Both the position numbers and the translations under genes were made by a program. From positions 744,001 through 808,000 of the forward strand of contig QEYB01001685.1 of NCBI GenBank assembly GCA_017562135.1: DNA of 64,000 nucleotides, written 5' to 3'. Of the stretch, positions 35,301 to 47,360 are shown one piece after another (the stretch's first letter is position 1; the number at the start of each line of letters is the position of its first letter). Origin of the DNA: Dipylidium caninum (Eukaryota > Platyhelminthes > Cestoda > Cyclophyllidea > Dipylidiidae). The notes under the pieces are model-generated. The model saw only the letters and a list, made by a program, of their open reading frames with translations. It had not been told where the DNA came from and ran no database searches.

Positions 35301-38300
35301 GTGCCAGCATTGTCTTCGACTATTCGCCCTACTCCACTCTTCTTTTCGTGTAGTCTCCTCTTGCAGGATACTCCAAAATGTGGAGTAGCGAGCAATTCAA
35401 ATAATGTTCGTGTACACTTTAGTTGGAAAAGGCCTCAAAATCTCTCAGTTAATCGTGCTTTAAGCCGTCGGGAAAAAGCGGGTTGCTGAACACACACACA
35501 CAGACAAGAATTCCTCGGTCCCTTCGGCCCGCCGGCTCCTCCACCCCCTCCGCCCCTCCACCGCCTCGCGCCTTATTAGCCAAAGCCTCATCAATGCCGA
35601 AATCCATGCAACTGGTGCGACTTGACGGGATGAATGTCACAACAGTCGGGCGTCCACAAGTGTCTCAACAGGAGGGGCATATGAACCACCAACTGCGCTC
35701 TCACCTGTGCCCTCCTGCGATAACCTCGTGTGGGCAGAAAAGTGACCATTTGAACGGCCGCCTCCATTTGTCTTGAGGCGAAAATTTAGTCTGTGTTGTC
35801 ATAACAGTTGCATATATTTTTACCACAGTCTAATTGGTTGTTCTTAAATTATGTTCCGTCTTTAAATGTAGTTTAACTGAATGATTCTTAAAATATACCC
35901 TGAATTAATGGCTGTAAGTGCCTATACTTTATTGCCAAGATTATATTGTTATCGTCTGCATAAAGCACTTACCTAGCTGGCTCTGTTGCTGCGCGTATCC
36001 GAGCGTCTTATCAGTGCCGCGATGTCTGAAATCCTCCTCGCCCTCAGTTAGACTGTTAACCGAGAAGGCGAGTCGCTTCGCTCCCGGTTGAGGCTGATGC
36101 GCGTGTTCCAAACCGTCCTCACCCGCAGCGGTTCGCTTGCGTCGGACAAGTGAGGGCACCGCGGTGTAGTCGATAGGATCGGCCCCACCGACAGGACTGA
36201 CACTGTGGACGCCACCGCCGCAGCCGCCGCCGCCACCGCCTCCTCCACTGTTACTGCCAAGCCCACCAGCACCACCAGCTCCGTCAGTTTCCTGTTTTCG
36301 CCACTTGGCACGACGATTTTGAAACCACACCTGAACTCGAGACTCAGAGAGTTGCAGTCGACTGGCAATGTCTTCGCGAGTTAACGCGTCCGGATAAGGG
36401 CACATATCAAAAGCGGACTCCAGCACCGAGAGTTGGTAGACGGAGAAGGTTGTCCTGGGGTGGCCAATGTGGGTTTGTTTAATGTAACAAAGAGGGAACT
36501 TAAATGTTGCCAGCGGGAAATTTCACCCCACCTTTATGGCCTAACGTCTTGGCCTAGTCAGAGCAGCTTTGGATGTGGACCGACGAGGTGCTCCCAAATC
36601 CCCTAGTGTTTCCACCGCGACGCGACGTGCGCTCATGGGATCAGCTCATCCCTTCACGTTAATTATAAGGCTAATTAAAGATGCATGTGACCCATGACAC
36701 CTCGAGGATTTATTCGGACCGTGTGTAGACACATGGAATTTCTTTGTGCAGACTGTCCAGTTTGTGTCTCTGCTGAATGGGTGCATACAATTAGGCGATT
36801 CAATGACATTTCCACTGCCTTAACACGCCATCAAAAATGCGCATGGTGACACCGCAAGGGTCGACAGACGGCCTCTTCTCCCCTCTTAAAACCCACTCGC
36901 CACGGCAACAAATCTGTCCATTTATGTATGAAAAGTCTCTTAACATAAGTCAGTATGATTGACGTGAACTCGAATGGTTGTGTCTCCGAAGGCTTTTGGT
37001 AAAAAGGGGAGAATCCTCGAATTAAAAATCACCCTGTAGGGGGATGCGGTTGTAGCTCCTCATGAAGGTGATAATTAAATGTAATTGAGTTTGTGTGTAG
37101 AGCTCAAATGGAATTCAATTACATCTTATACTCACCTATGCCTTGCCTTCTTCGCTTTTAGGTCGACGGATCCGTTGTTGCTTCCCGAACTGCTGGCGTT
37201 GCCACTTAGACCCGAGGGGTTACCCGATAGCTGGAGGTTGTGGTTTGATGCTGTATTTGGAGAAAATCTGTGCACTGGGAAGCAGAAAGGGAACCCGTGG
37301 GGCAGACCTGGACCTCCCTGATGTCCTACGAAACCGCACAAATCGACCAAATTGTTAACTCCGTCGTCTAAAAACGACCATGTAGGCAGACGGTTAAGGT
37401 GGATGGAGGAGGAGGGAGTAGCAGGAGGAGGATGGATGGCTGTGCGCTCACCGGTATGCATGAGCATGTTGAAGTAGCTGCCGCCTACTACAGAAGGGAG
37501 GAGTGGAGAGGGGAACGACTTTGACAAAATGCTGCCACACATACGCACACGCAATTAATTAACGCGCGTGTGGTACGTTCGGCCAATTAGAGGTGTGTAT
37601 GTGTGTCCGTCTGTCCATAGCAGAAACGCGTCGACGCATCCATGCGCGCCCTGCCTCGCCTGTTTGTCCCACTAACGCGGACGTGCGCGCGTCCTCCCCT
37701 CATCACTGCTCACTCACGCGCTAACGGGCGGCGTGCGTGAGTGCGTCCGTGTGTGAATGCGTGCGTGTGTGTCTGTGTGCATTTGCGTCAATTATCGGTA
37801 ATAGAAGGGTCGAGTGGCCCAACAACGCGTTTATACCGACCCGGCAATAAAGCTGAATTAATTCAGTCCACCCGGGTCGTAATTCATGCCTCATTGACAC
37901 GCACACGCACACGCACCTGCCGGAGGCGTGGGGCAAGGCCGGCAGGGGGGCGGGGGGGGCAGGGGCCGGTGCAGGACTAGGCATCAAGGCCCATTTAATG
38001 CTTAATTAATTTTCCGGAATTCCTAATTACCTGTCGTTAAATTTATGACACCGACGACAACTAGGGCGACTAAGACGACGACAACGGTGGATTGTCAACA
38101 CAAAGGCTCTCTCGCCATGCGTCATTGTCCCATCAAATCGTGAGTAATCCTGCACTCTCTCTCTCTTTCTCTCTCTCTCTCTCCTTCGTTCTCTTTGAAG
38201 GTAGCTCAGAAACAAAATCCGCCCTGTCCAGTTAGTGGATAGGCCCGTGAACTTTACTTCCCCTGCTCCTCGAGAGGACCTCGACGGAGAGGCCACGTCG

Positions 38301-41300
38301 GTTCGACTGCCCGGTTCAGTCACCGGAAGTCACCTCTTTAATTGCCATTTGCCCTCCGGACATCCTCTGCGTTAATTACTGCTAGAGGCTCTTCTCTCCT
38401 CACGATAATATTCCCCTTGAAGGCAAATTAACTCACCAGTCGACTCTCGCCCCCTCTTAATCCGGAAATGCCAACATCAATTTAGTGACCCGGTTGACTA
38501 GAGTCTTGCGACCGACGGACACCTTGGCAGGACGAGTCATTAGAAAGTTCAGGTGGAAAATGGTCCAACAACCAGCCATTCATCGGGTAAAACGCGCACA
38601 CAGGAGATGGCGAGGTCTGAATAATGGCCGTCTGAGATAGAGATAAATATATGGCCATTTTGAGTCACTGTCTGTCGCCGGCGTACACAGATGGTTAATA
38701 AATTAGATTGCTTATGGCTTGTCTCGTTAACCTTTATACAAATGGCCCTCGAGTAAAGTGGACAAACAACAGGTTGCATTTTCAGGCCTCCTGATTAATC
38801 GTAATGCTGTCGTCTGGTTCCCTCCCCCGTCCAGCCCTCGGCCTCAGCCACGTCCATGTCCAACGTCCACCGGTCAACCCTCGCGGCTCCTGTCTCCGGC
38901 CTCGCATTGTGTCACCGTGTATGCCAATTAACTCGTAATTCTATGCCCCCCAATGAACTCCGCAATTTCTTCTTCTTGTCTCTCCTCCTCTTCCTTCTTT
39001 TGTGTACGGAGATAGAGGCGGTTTGATGAAAAAAACAGCGGCCTTCCACCTTGCGGAAGGCAAAAAGCACTCCGGAGCATAATGCCTCCACCAATGACAT
39101 TAATCACAACTGTTTAAGGAGCCTAAGTTGAGGGGAAACCGTTGTCAAAATGACAAAATGAGTCTTTTGTTTACCTCGCCCCGTTTTTACCATGCTGATC
39201 ACTAACTGATATCAGGTCCTTCCGTTGGTGAGAGACCCCCAAATCACTGAAATACACCGCTGCTAAACGACGATAAGATAAAGAAACAAAGCATTTCTGT
39301 GAGAAAACTGTGATTAAAAAAGCAACGGCGGTAGAGGTTAGTCCAAAACTACCACTTTCCCGTCCCGACCTAAACACCGGCAACCGCGGTGTACAGGAAA
39401 CGGAAAGAATGGACGAAAAAGTGGTTAGGAGAGGCGAGAGGGGGGCGGACTAGGTGGAGGTGGAGGTGGAGGGCAGTGAAGGGGATGTGGGCACCTCCTT
39501 ATCGAGGTACACACGATTTGAGATAATTTAACTGTGTTGGCAGTGTGGACCAGAGCGGACAGTATGTGTGTGTGTGTGGTGCTAATTTGAGACACAGGAG
39601 TAGGAATAGGATGCGAGCTTTGGGGGGTGATTATCAGAACAAGTCATTTATTAGCCTTTTACGGCTGGAAAACTGCGGAGAGGCAGGCGGGGAGAAGGCA
39701 GGAGATGAGGGGCAGGTTGCATATGTGCAGATAAATGTGTAAGCAGGCCGGGAGGCAGGAACATAGTCAGGGAGAAGGAATGGGGGAAAGGTGAGAGGGC
39801 GGGAGGGAGGGAGGCATTTGTGTCCTATTTGACTTCTTGACTCTCGCTTTCGCTCGCTCTAGCTCCCTCCCTCTCTCTCTCTCTCTCTGTCAAGCTCCCT
39901 CCTCACCTCCGTCGCTGTCCCCCCCTGGCCCCCGCCCGCCTTTATCTCCCATTCCCCAATAAAACGTAGCGCAAGATGGTATCACACTTGAAATTGAATA
40001 TTCATCTGGGTGTATGCGTATATGAGGGTAGTTTGCTGAAGATATCAAATTACGCTGCTCACGATTAATCGTGAGTTCATCTGCCAAATTCTTACCTATG
40101 ATCCCACTACCGCCTCGGTCTCCCCCGCCCTGCGCCCCTCGCTCCCCGCCCCGCCTCCGCCCGCTCCGCTCCTGTCCGCGACCCTCTTCTCCCCGCCCTT
40201 GTTCCCGTCCCTCCTCCACCTTCCCGAATTCGAGCAAACAGATAAATAGAAATTCGTATTTATTATCATCGCCTCTGACTCTTCGCTGCCTCTGCCGCTG
40301 CCGCCGCCGCCGCCGCCTGCACCTCCTACAGACCCCATCAATCAAGACTGGTACGTAGAGAGGATCATAGCCGCCACTAGGGCCATGTTAGTCTACCTAA
40401 CCCAAAAAAAAATGTTCACGTTGACCTGATATTTCCGGAACTCCTATGGACAGCAGAGAGCTGAAAACATAACAGTGGGGCTCGTGAGGGAAGGGGAAGG
40501 GAGGTGGAGAGATAGCTGAGAAGGAAGAAGTCAGTGGAAATTCTTGCAAGCATCGGGGAAGCATCTTCGATGTAGGAGGAATAGGGAGGACTGCTTAAGA
40601 TCGTCGCCAGGGCTAGGAGAGCAAACCCTACTTTCCTTTGTCAGGCCTGGGAAAATGACCTCCATGCTCGCGTTACCCCCCTCGATTTTGTTAATGTCCA
40701 CCTTTGTGAATGCCTTTTTTTAATTAATACTTTTCCCATAGAAATAAAGTGCTTTTGTGCAATTACACGCAGATTAGACCTTGGAGGCCGGACGGATTTT
40801 CGAGGGCTGATTAAATAAGCACAAGGCTTTTGATAGAGGTTCCACAGTAGAAGACATCGCAACTCACCTGCTGACTACTGTCCTTCGAGAGTCTAAACCG
40901 CACACTGAGGTGCCTTCAGACTAACAGTCTGCTCTTAACGCCCTATTTACCACCCAGGTTTGGAGTTGCATTCTCCCATTCCCCAGCCATCTCGACAGTG
41001 AGTAGTATGTGACAGCTACCATATGTCCTTCTCCCTTGACACACATGTAGGCGAAGTCCCGATTTCGTCCGAACTCCACCATGGACGGCTAGTTGTAGAA
41101 GTAGGCCTCGGTTTGGTTTTGGTAGACTCGCAGTAACACGAGACATTAAGCCAGAGAGAGAGAGAGGCCGCTAGTATTGTTTTCCAGTCTACCACCTAAT
41201 TGGACTACTGATTTATGCAAATTGGTGGAGCCCGGGGGGTGGGTGGGCGGACGGGTGGGTGGGTGGTAGGCAAGACCAGTCCAATCGCGTTCCCCTCGTT

Positions 41301-44300
41301 AATGCAATTTTCTCCATTTAATTAGGAAGGAGAAAATTACTCACACGAGTCGGGAGGGACAGAAGAGACAGGCAGGCAGGCAGGCAGGCAGGGCGGAGTG
41401 CTGTGGTGTACCGAGGAGAGGGAGAGGCGGGAGGAGGTGGCGGGGGAGGACGGGGAGCAGGGCCAGGATGCGAGCGTTCACTCCTCTCTCTCTCCCTCGT
41501 TCTCTCTCCACTTAGCTTCTAAATACTTAATTAATTTATGCATAATAGGAGCTAATTAGTTTACACACGCTCTGCATAAACAATCCAGTTTGTGTGAAGG
41601 GTCTATTATAGACCCCACCGTGGCAGTAGCGGTGGTGGCGGTGGCGGCGGGAGTGGCAGTGGTGGTAGTAATGCACCTATTAGCCCGAGGATAATTTACT
41701 TTGTCCGGGAGAAACGCGTATTATTCACTCACTCACTCACTCAACCGCCTCTTCGGACCGTCTTTGAGCACCTCCGGTCGACTGCGGGGCTCAAAATCAC
41801 GTGGGCTTCAGGGCCTCAAGACCCCAGCAGCTGCCATTCCCCTCCAGCCACTGCCAAATTACCCAATCGGTCCCTTCAGTTAAGGGCGTAGACTGTTGCA
41901 AGCGTTGAATTAAACAAAACCCCGTCATTTTGCAGGGTACTGGTGGGAGCATAGACGACGTGCCTTTTCTTGTGCATTTGTACGAGAGAACTGAGGAAAG
42001 AGACTAACTAATTAAGCGATAATATGAGTTAATTATTTTAGGGAGTCCCATTTCGATAATCCTTAAATTTTTCCTCTTTCTTTAATTGCATCCTTAGCTT
42101 TCTCCGTCCCCCCGTTCTAGCCAGAGCGACACCTCCGTCATGGGAGGCATCTGGCTACTGAACAGCCTTTTAAGTAATGTCTGCGCTACATTACGAGGTG
42201 GATTTCGCTAAAATTTGGAGGCATCCGTGCTCTTCCCGTCCTTATTATTATTATTATTATTGCGGTTGTAGTTCCTCACCGACAGCCAATGAGTCGGTCT
42301 CGGGCTTTCATCCCTCTTATTTCCTCTCCAGTCATCATACTTGTGACTGAGTTTACAACTTGGTCTCCACTGCGACCTCGCTTTCGCCCCTTCACTTATA
42401 CTAATTATACTGACTGCTGGTGTGGAAGCAGGTGGTGACGCCCGATGGAGATGCTATGAAATAGCCAAAGTTGTCTGCGCTCGTCTGACCAGGTGTGGGG
42501 TGGGCACTCAGGGGAGTTAAGGTGGTTATGGCGGAGGTTATAGTCATCTGTCGACCGCTCTGTAGGACACTGGTGGCGATTGCCCCCTAATGTGGTTCAG
42601 GGTCTCCTCGACGCACTCACCTTGTCTGGGATGGGATAAACGAGTTTCCCGCAAAATTGTTCGAGGAGTCGGGGAACGAGTCTTTTTTCCCTCTCACATA
42701 CCGCTTTGTCCATATATCACTTTTAGTCAGCTAGAGATGTCAGTCTATTTTTGTTAGACTACTACATTATGGCGGATCGGAGCGCTTCTACCAACGGGGG
42801 CTTGAAGTGGGGCCCTTCTGCCGGCCGTTTTTTTCCTTCATATGCGATTTCACCTACACATTGTCATTTAACTAATGACCTAAACAGTAAATGAAGTTCA
42901 AAAATGCACCCATGTCTCGTATAATAGGTTCCTGTGCCTAACGAACTCGACGTCACCAGTTGAAAATAATCCGCAGGAGGGAAGGTGAATGCCACGGCGA
43001 TTGAACCAAACCTCCCACCAAATCGATTGGCCAATGACAGTGAATCAGCCATCGGACACTTGTTAATTAATTGATGAGTTGAAGGGGCCGTGGGGAGCGC
43101 GAGATTAGAGGCAGAGAAGGTGTTGGAGGAGATGACCGCGCAGGTGGTGAGGGTGGCGGCGAGGAGGCAGAGGCGGAGGCGAGGGCAGGAGGGGGTCGAG
43201 AGCTTGGGAATGGAGATGGGGCACAGGGTGGAGGGGACCTAGTCAATTAACATCATTAGAAAGTGGGATTGACGACTGCTGATTGAGTGCTGTAGGTGGA
43301 CTACCGCGTACACTCAACAAATGGGCATGTTTGCAGTGTTGGTGCGTGCGTTTATACACACGCACGCATGCACACTCACGTACGCACGCACTGACGCACA
43401 CGCGCGCTTACGGACGCGCTGTGTATTCTTCCTCCGCCTAATTAGCCTTGGCAATTCTGGCATATACGTGCAAGTCTTCCAACCATCATCTTCAGTTCAC
43501 TCCAATCCACGCTTCTAGCATTTTTTCCAGGTCATCCATTTCCGAGTTTGGCTCTCCCCTCCCCCCATATTTTTGTGCCATTTTCCTCACACACACACAC
43601 ACACACACAGAGTGAGAGAGGCATCATCTGCAGTTAACTAGTAAAAAAATTGGGACAAACTAATTTTAAGGGGTGGCGGTGGAGGTGGAGGTGGAAGTAC
43701 CCTAATGATCAATCAGTTAAGGAACGCGCCAGGGCGGAGGGGCGACGGGTCGGGAGTTTGTATGCATACCCAAACAAAATATATTTTTTTGTAAAAAAGC
43801 CCTCTATTTCGTTAAATTAATTTTGTGAATTACTGTAGGGGTGTTTAGGGGCATGCCTTTTGAAGTTTTGACATGGTGGCATTTATTTACACAAAAAGGA
43901 GGCTAGGCGAGGGGCTGGGGAGACGGACGCGTGAGCGTGTTTGCGCGTCCGTGCGTGTGTGTCGGGGGTAGGGAAGGGAAACCGGGGTGGGGGCCGAGGG
44001 GCAGGGCAGAGGAAGGGAGGAAGTGAAAGCAGTTAGGTAAATAATTATAGCCTGCAAATGGGTGAAATGTGCAAGTCACAAAAGGTCAGCTAATGAAACA
44101 CAGATGCTACAGTTTAAGCACAGAGCGGTGTGGTGGATGTGGAATCGAATCTTCCCCAATTTATGGGTCTCCACATACGAAAAAAATATATCTTAGGTGG
44201 ACTGACGGGCAGCAGGAGTAGGATAAGAAGAGAGAGGAGGATGGAGGAGAAGGGCCGCTGAAGATGGATACGGGGGGAGGCAGGAGGGGGTTTAATTTCC

Positions 44301-46045
44301 TCTCGCAAGAAACAGGAAGAAAAACCACGCCTGAAAAGGGGACTTTCTGAGAATGTGACCAGGCCTCAGGAAAACGGAACTTTCCCATTTTATTACCTCT
44401 GCTAATTTAATTAGCTCAGCAATTGGATACGAGGCAACCGGTGATTTGAAGTCCCCTCTCCGGCATCCCCGCGCCCCCCCAGCCCCAGCCCAGGTTTTCT
44501 ACGGTAAGCGAAAAACATTGAAGTCCACCTGGTGAAGCAATAATTAAGGAGCGTCGGACATTTCACCTCTTCCCCTTCACTTCTACATTCACAAGCGAAC
44601 TTGGTGTCTGACGCTGCCTCTGATGCCGAGACAACTTTCGTCTGCTCGTCTCCTGATTCAGATGCGAGCACCGTCAGCAAGTGGCTCAGATTCCCCCTAA
44701 GAATCGACCCTGCGGAAGTTGTCGCCACATTACCTCCTCCGCGGTGTGCGTAAATTTGTGACAGGGCGTTCTCCGAATCCGAGTAGTGAAACATGTGTGT
44801 TCCGGCCTCTCGGGTAGGCGACGGTGGAGAGTAAGTCGGGAGGAAAGTTGGAATGCATTACTTTCCGACGGTGATGAAGTCGAGACTGGATTTTGCAGCG
44901 TGTCCGCAGAGGTTTGACACTCTCTCATTGCTAGGCTCTCATTTATAACAAGTCCAGAAAAACGATTGATGCATTGTTAAACGCGTGTCCTCTTTATTCA
45001 CTTTAAACTCCGCCTCCTATGCAATGGTTGACCTTGTTGTTGCAGTGGTGGGTAACTCATTTGTGAGGAGAAAAGCTAAAACCAACCAAATGACCTATGG
45101 CCACCTCCGCTCTGGAACGTCCTAACCACTTGAAGCTGATTCTCGTCGCCCTCCATGCGAGAAGCCGACTAGAATGAACGTCATCACCAGCCTATGCGAC
45201 ACTTCCTCTCTGCAGACGGCAAGAAAGAATCAACCCACCTTTCGCCTCTTCAAGCCGTGGGTCGCTCACGCTGTCAGTCGAACAACTTAACGGACAGTAA
45301 ACCCATCACTCGGCTTCTATTTACCACCAAACCGTTTCCTCTCTCCCTCTCCGCGGCCATCCTTCAGAGCAGACATTGACAAAAGCAATCGTCTGACAAG
45401 TGTCCACCTCCCGCGGTGTGCTGGTCATTAATTTCCCCCCCCCCCCCGAAGCTTTCACGTCTCTCATCCCACATCCTGGGAGACTCAAATTCTTCGTACA
45501 CACTGCAAATAGTCAAATGTTGCTCGATCTTGACGAACTTCAGTGTCTACTCGGACATATTGTAGCGGGGATTCCGTGACACATCACACCTTAAAGCTGC
45601 TGTCATGCCCTAAACAGTGTACTTCCCGCGCGGGGAAAGAATTGAAAATCTTTCTAAATATGAGTCGACCAGTTAGTTGCACACATGAAGGGCGTCCTCC
45701 TCACTTACCTCCTCCAGCAGCAATCATATTTTCCCATATCGAAGCGGGCGGTATCCACGACGGCGGGCCGGAGGGGCCTCCTTTATCGCCCTTCACTAAT
45801 CCCTTAGCCGTGCTGGCAGCGGGCGGAGAAGGGAACATGAGCCCACCGAAAAGTTGTTCAAACGCCAGTGTCGAGGTGGATGTCACGGTGGGAGCCGGCG
45901 CGGTGGACGAGGAGGTTAGAGCGAAGTTGACGGGCAACGCGGCCGCTTGACTGGCCGTCGGAGTGGGCGGAGTGGAGGCACTGAGACCCGCGCTCTCCAT
46001 CGGTGCTTGTGGAATATCTCGCCCAGGGGGAATGTCTGCGATGCT
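31958..46045 (-). CDS. Paired-like (Q50) homeobox transcription factor, four coding exons
   Basis: Exons at 45709-46045, 37136-37367, 35973-36454 and 31958-32382 join with phases 1/1, 2/2 and 1/1, and all have GT-AG borders. From the ATG at 46000 the product is about 476 residues. The homeodomain (about 171-230) is full length, with Arg5, Phe8, PYPD at 24-27, Trp48, Phe49, Gln50, Asn51 and Arg53, and ends in KWRKQE. Gln50 plus PYPD marks the paired-like class, which binds TAAT sequences in the nucleus. Around it are an Ala/Ser/Thr/Pro-rich N-terminus, a glycine run after the homeodomain, a basic RRKR, an eh1-like FSVNSL (about 305-310), an Asn/Ser/Gly tract, and an OAR-like C-terminus. Resemblance is shared between Repo, Homeobrain and Arx types, so no orthologue is assigned. 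The first exon is the least certain. Confidence 0.88.
33129..33150 (+). repeat. (GGGGA)n repeat
   Basis: Four tandem GGGGA units followed by a G-run. Confidence 0.8.
33577..33672 (+). repeat. GCGT/GTGC and (GC)n alternating tract
   Basis: About 95 bases of alternating purine-pyrimidine, ending in a pure GC run; a classical Z-DNA-forming pattern. Confidence 0.85.
35973..36454 (-). CDS. Homeobox gene exon 3: homeodomain and eh1-like motif
   Basis: The exon starts at a CCACCCCAG acceptor in phase 2 with the last base of Arg5, and ends at CTAG followed by GTAAGTG in phase 1. It holds homeodomain residues 5-60 uninterrupted, including [17 protein letters not shown] in helix 3. After it come an eight-residue glycine run, RRKR, and [10 protein letters not shown], which resembles the Groucho-binding eh1 motif, then a Gln-rich end. 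Confidence 0.97.
37136..37367 (-). CDS. Homeobox gene exon 2: region before the homeodomain
   Basis: The exon runs from a GTTTTTAG acceptor to a perfect GTGAGTA donor, phase 1 to 2. It encodes a Gly/Pro/Phe-rich stretch, then a Ser/Gly/Asn tract, then [10 protein letters not shown] and the first two bases of an Arg codon. Spliced to the next exon these form homeodomain positions 1-5. The fit of the basic N-terminal arm to the following RTTF makes this join strong; the 5' acceptor is less certain. Confidence 0.85.
37929..37966 (+). repeat. G-rich block with quadruplex potential
   Basis: G-runs of four, six, eight and four bases occur within 38 bases, separated by short loops, meeting the usual quadruplex pattern. 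Confidence 0.6.
38155..38183 (+). repeat. (CT)n microsatellite
   Basis: CT dinucleotides with one interruption, in homeobox intron 1. Confidence 0.85.
41238..41391 (+). repeat. GGGT and GGCA tetranucleotide repeats
   Basis: A GGGT/GGGC block at 41238-41270 and a clean (GGCA)n block at 41369-41391, with ordinary sequence between. Confidence 0.8.
42243..42261 (+). repeat. (TTA)n microsatellite
   Basis: Six tandem TTA units. Confidence 0.88.
43588..43609 (+). repeat. (CA)n microsatellite
   Basis: About eleven CA units. Confidence 0.9.
44403..44413. promoter_or_regulatory. Paired-class palindromic homeodomain site (TAAT-N3-ATTA)
   Basis: TAATTTAATTA fits the P3 site (two TAAT half-sites, three-base spacer) bound by dimers of Gln50 paired-class homeodomains. 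It lies in the first intron of the Gln50 homeobox gene, so autoregulation is conceivable. Such an 11-mer also arises by chance in AT-rich stretches. Confidence 0.35.
45435..45447 (+). repeat. Poly-C run of 13
   Basis: Thirteen consecutive C bases; also a common place for assembly or length error. Confidence 0.85.
45709..46045 (-). CDS. Homeobox gene exon 1 (N-terminal low-complexity region)
   Basis: The frame is open between an acceptor-like TGTGTTCAG and a strong GTAAGTG donor. An ATG at 46000-45998 is the likely start; upstream codons in the same frame are also open, so an earlier exon is possible. The product is rich in Ala, Ser, Thr and Pro, contains [11 protein letters not shown], and ends with WENMIAAGG. 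This is typical of the N-termini of homeobox proteins but not diagnostic. Phase 1 at the donor matches the exon starting at 37367, the main reason for joining it across an 8.3-kb intron. Confidence 0.58.
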
Positions 46046-47360
46046 CTGAACACAGGCGGAGGAATTGTGAGTTGCGCCGCCCCGACGTGCCTTGTGGCCG
46101 TGCGTACGTGTGTGTGTCTGTGTTCGCGTGCGCTGTTGCGGGTGCGTGTGTTCACGCTTTTCTACGCGCGGTAATAGGCAGAAATTTTACTCACTTGGTG
46201 AGGCCGAGGAGGGTGATGGCAGCGGCGGGGGGATGGGGGTGGGGGCTGGGTGGGAGCAGGGTGACGGGCAGAGGCTGACTGGGATCGGACCACATTTGCC
46301 TCCTGGTGTCATCCCACTTCAGGATCATTTGGACACCTCTTTTTCATCCAACTTGCCATTACGTCGGTGGGTCATCTAGTTGGATTTTTCTCTTCGCTCT
46401 CCCGGACATCCTGTCTTAACAGTTACACTCCCTTCAACAGAATCGTGGCAGGTCGAGCTTTTTCGATCAAACCTGGGAATGACAAAATTTCTGACTCAGA
46501 CATTTTGGCATCTTCGTTTGCACCACCGACCACCCACAATCCCGTAATTTTCCCCACAGACGTGGATTCTTGCCCAAATGTATATCCCATTAGAAGTGAA
46601 ATGCTACTGTGGCACTTCTTGAGGCAATTTGGCCTCAAATTGAACTGTGTCACCCACGACAGGAATTGACGACTCCGTAAAAATATATACCACCGGGAGG
46701 GGGAAGGGAAGATTATTTTTAGTGAGTCAAAAAGTCAGAGCTCTTCCACCTAACTGTAGCATCACTTACTGGCGTATCTACAATTTAAAAAGAACTCTGC
46801 TGTTTGTGGGGTAGAGCGAGAGTTTTAGCAGTGGGCCCGAAATGGAGACCATCGTAGTGACTTGGCTAGGTTGGCATGTATGGGACAACAATTTCTCTTC
46901 TTAAGGCCACTAATTGGCGTGATGTTCAGTCATGTGATGCTTTCCACTCCACACGGCCAGCCTCGGACACCAAAGACCCCTTCATTTGCCCTTACGTTTC
47001 AATCACAAGCCAGTCTATGCGCTACGAAGGTCTAAAAGGAATCCTTTGAATGGCGTGTGGTGAGGGAGGGCGGCTTACAGTAAAAATGATTCGTGACCAA
47101 CTAGTTTCTGGTGGCCTTCGCTCCTATTTTGTCGGGCAGTACTACAATGTACAGGCCACCGAAGGGGATGGCGTCCGCCCTTCCCCACCGCCCTTCCATT
47201 CCCCTTAGCTCGGTATATTCAAAGTCTCCGCTCGGTTGCTGTCGAGATCTTTGTTCTGGGTTAATCTTCCAGGGTTAGTTTAACAGTCGAGTCGTGAAAT
47301 TCACCTCCATTCCCCGACGTCACCTCAAGGATGTAGATTCAGGGTGTGGCGGGAGGAGAC

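Larger units (their letters stand above)
32383..35972. other. Homeobox gene intron 3
   Basis: About 3.6 kb between the homeodomain exon and the terminal exon. It holds GGGGA repeats (33129-33150) and a GCGT/GC repeat (33577-33672). Two minus frames with weak OAR-like runs (34919-35395 and 35449-35640) are judged non-coding because the terminal exon at 32382 fits the phase better. Confidence 0.65.
37368..45708. other. Homeobox gene intron 1 with many TAAT/ATTA motifs
   Basis: This long intron contains many AATTA, TTAATTAA and similar homeodomain-core sequences (for example near 37551, 38000, 41530, 43060 and 44403). It also has a G-rich block (37929-37966) and several microsatellites. No additional exon can be supported. 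Long introns of developmental genes often carry enhancers. Confidence 0.5.

Noticed and set aside
34919..35640. Two minus frames with OAR-like runs ([10 protein letters not shown] and [10 protein letters not shown]) as the homeobox C-terminus
   Set aside because: Neither has an acceptor in the required phase; the exon at 31958-32382 has a strong acceptor, the right phase and a long open frame.
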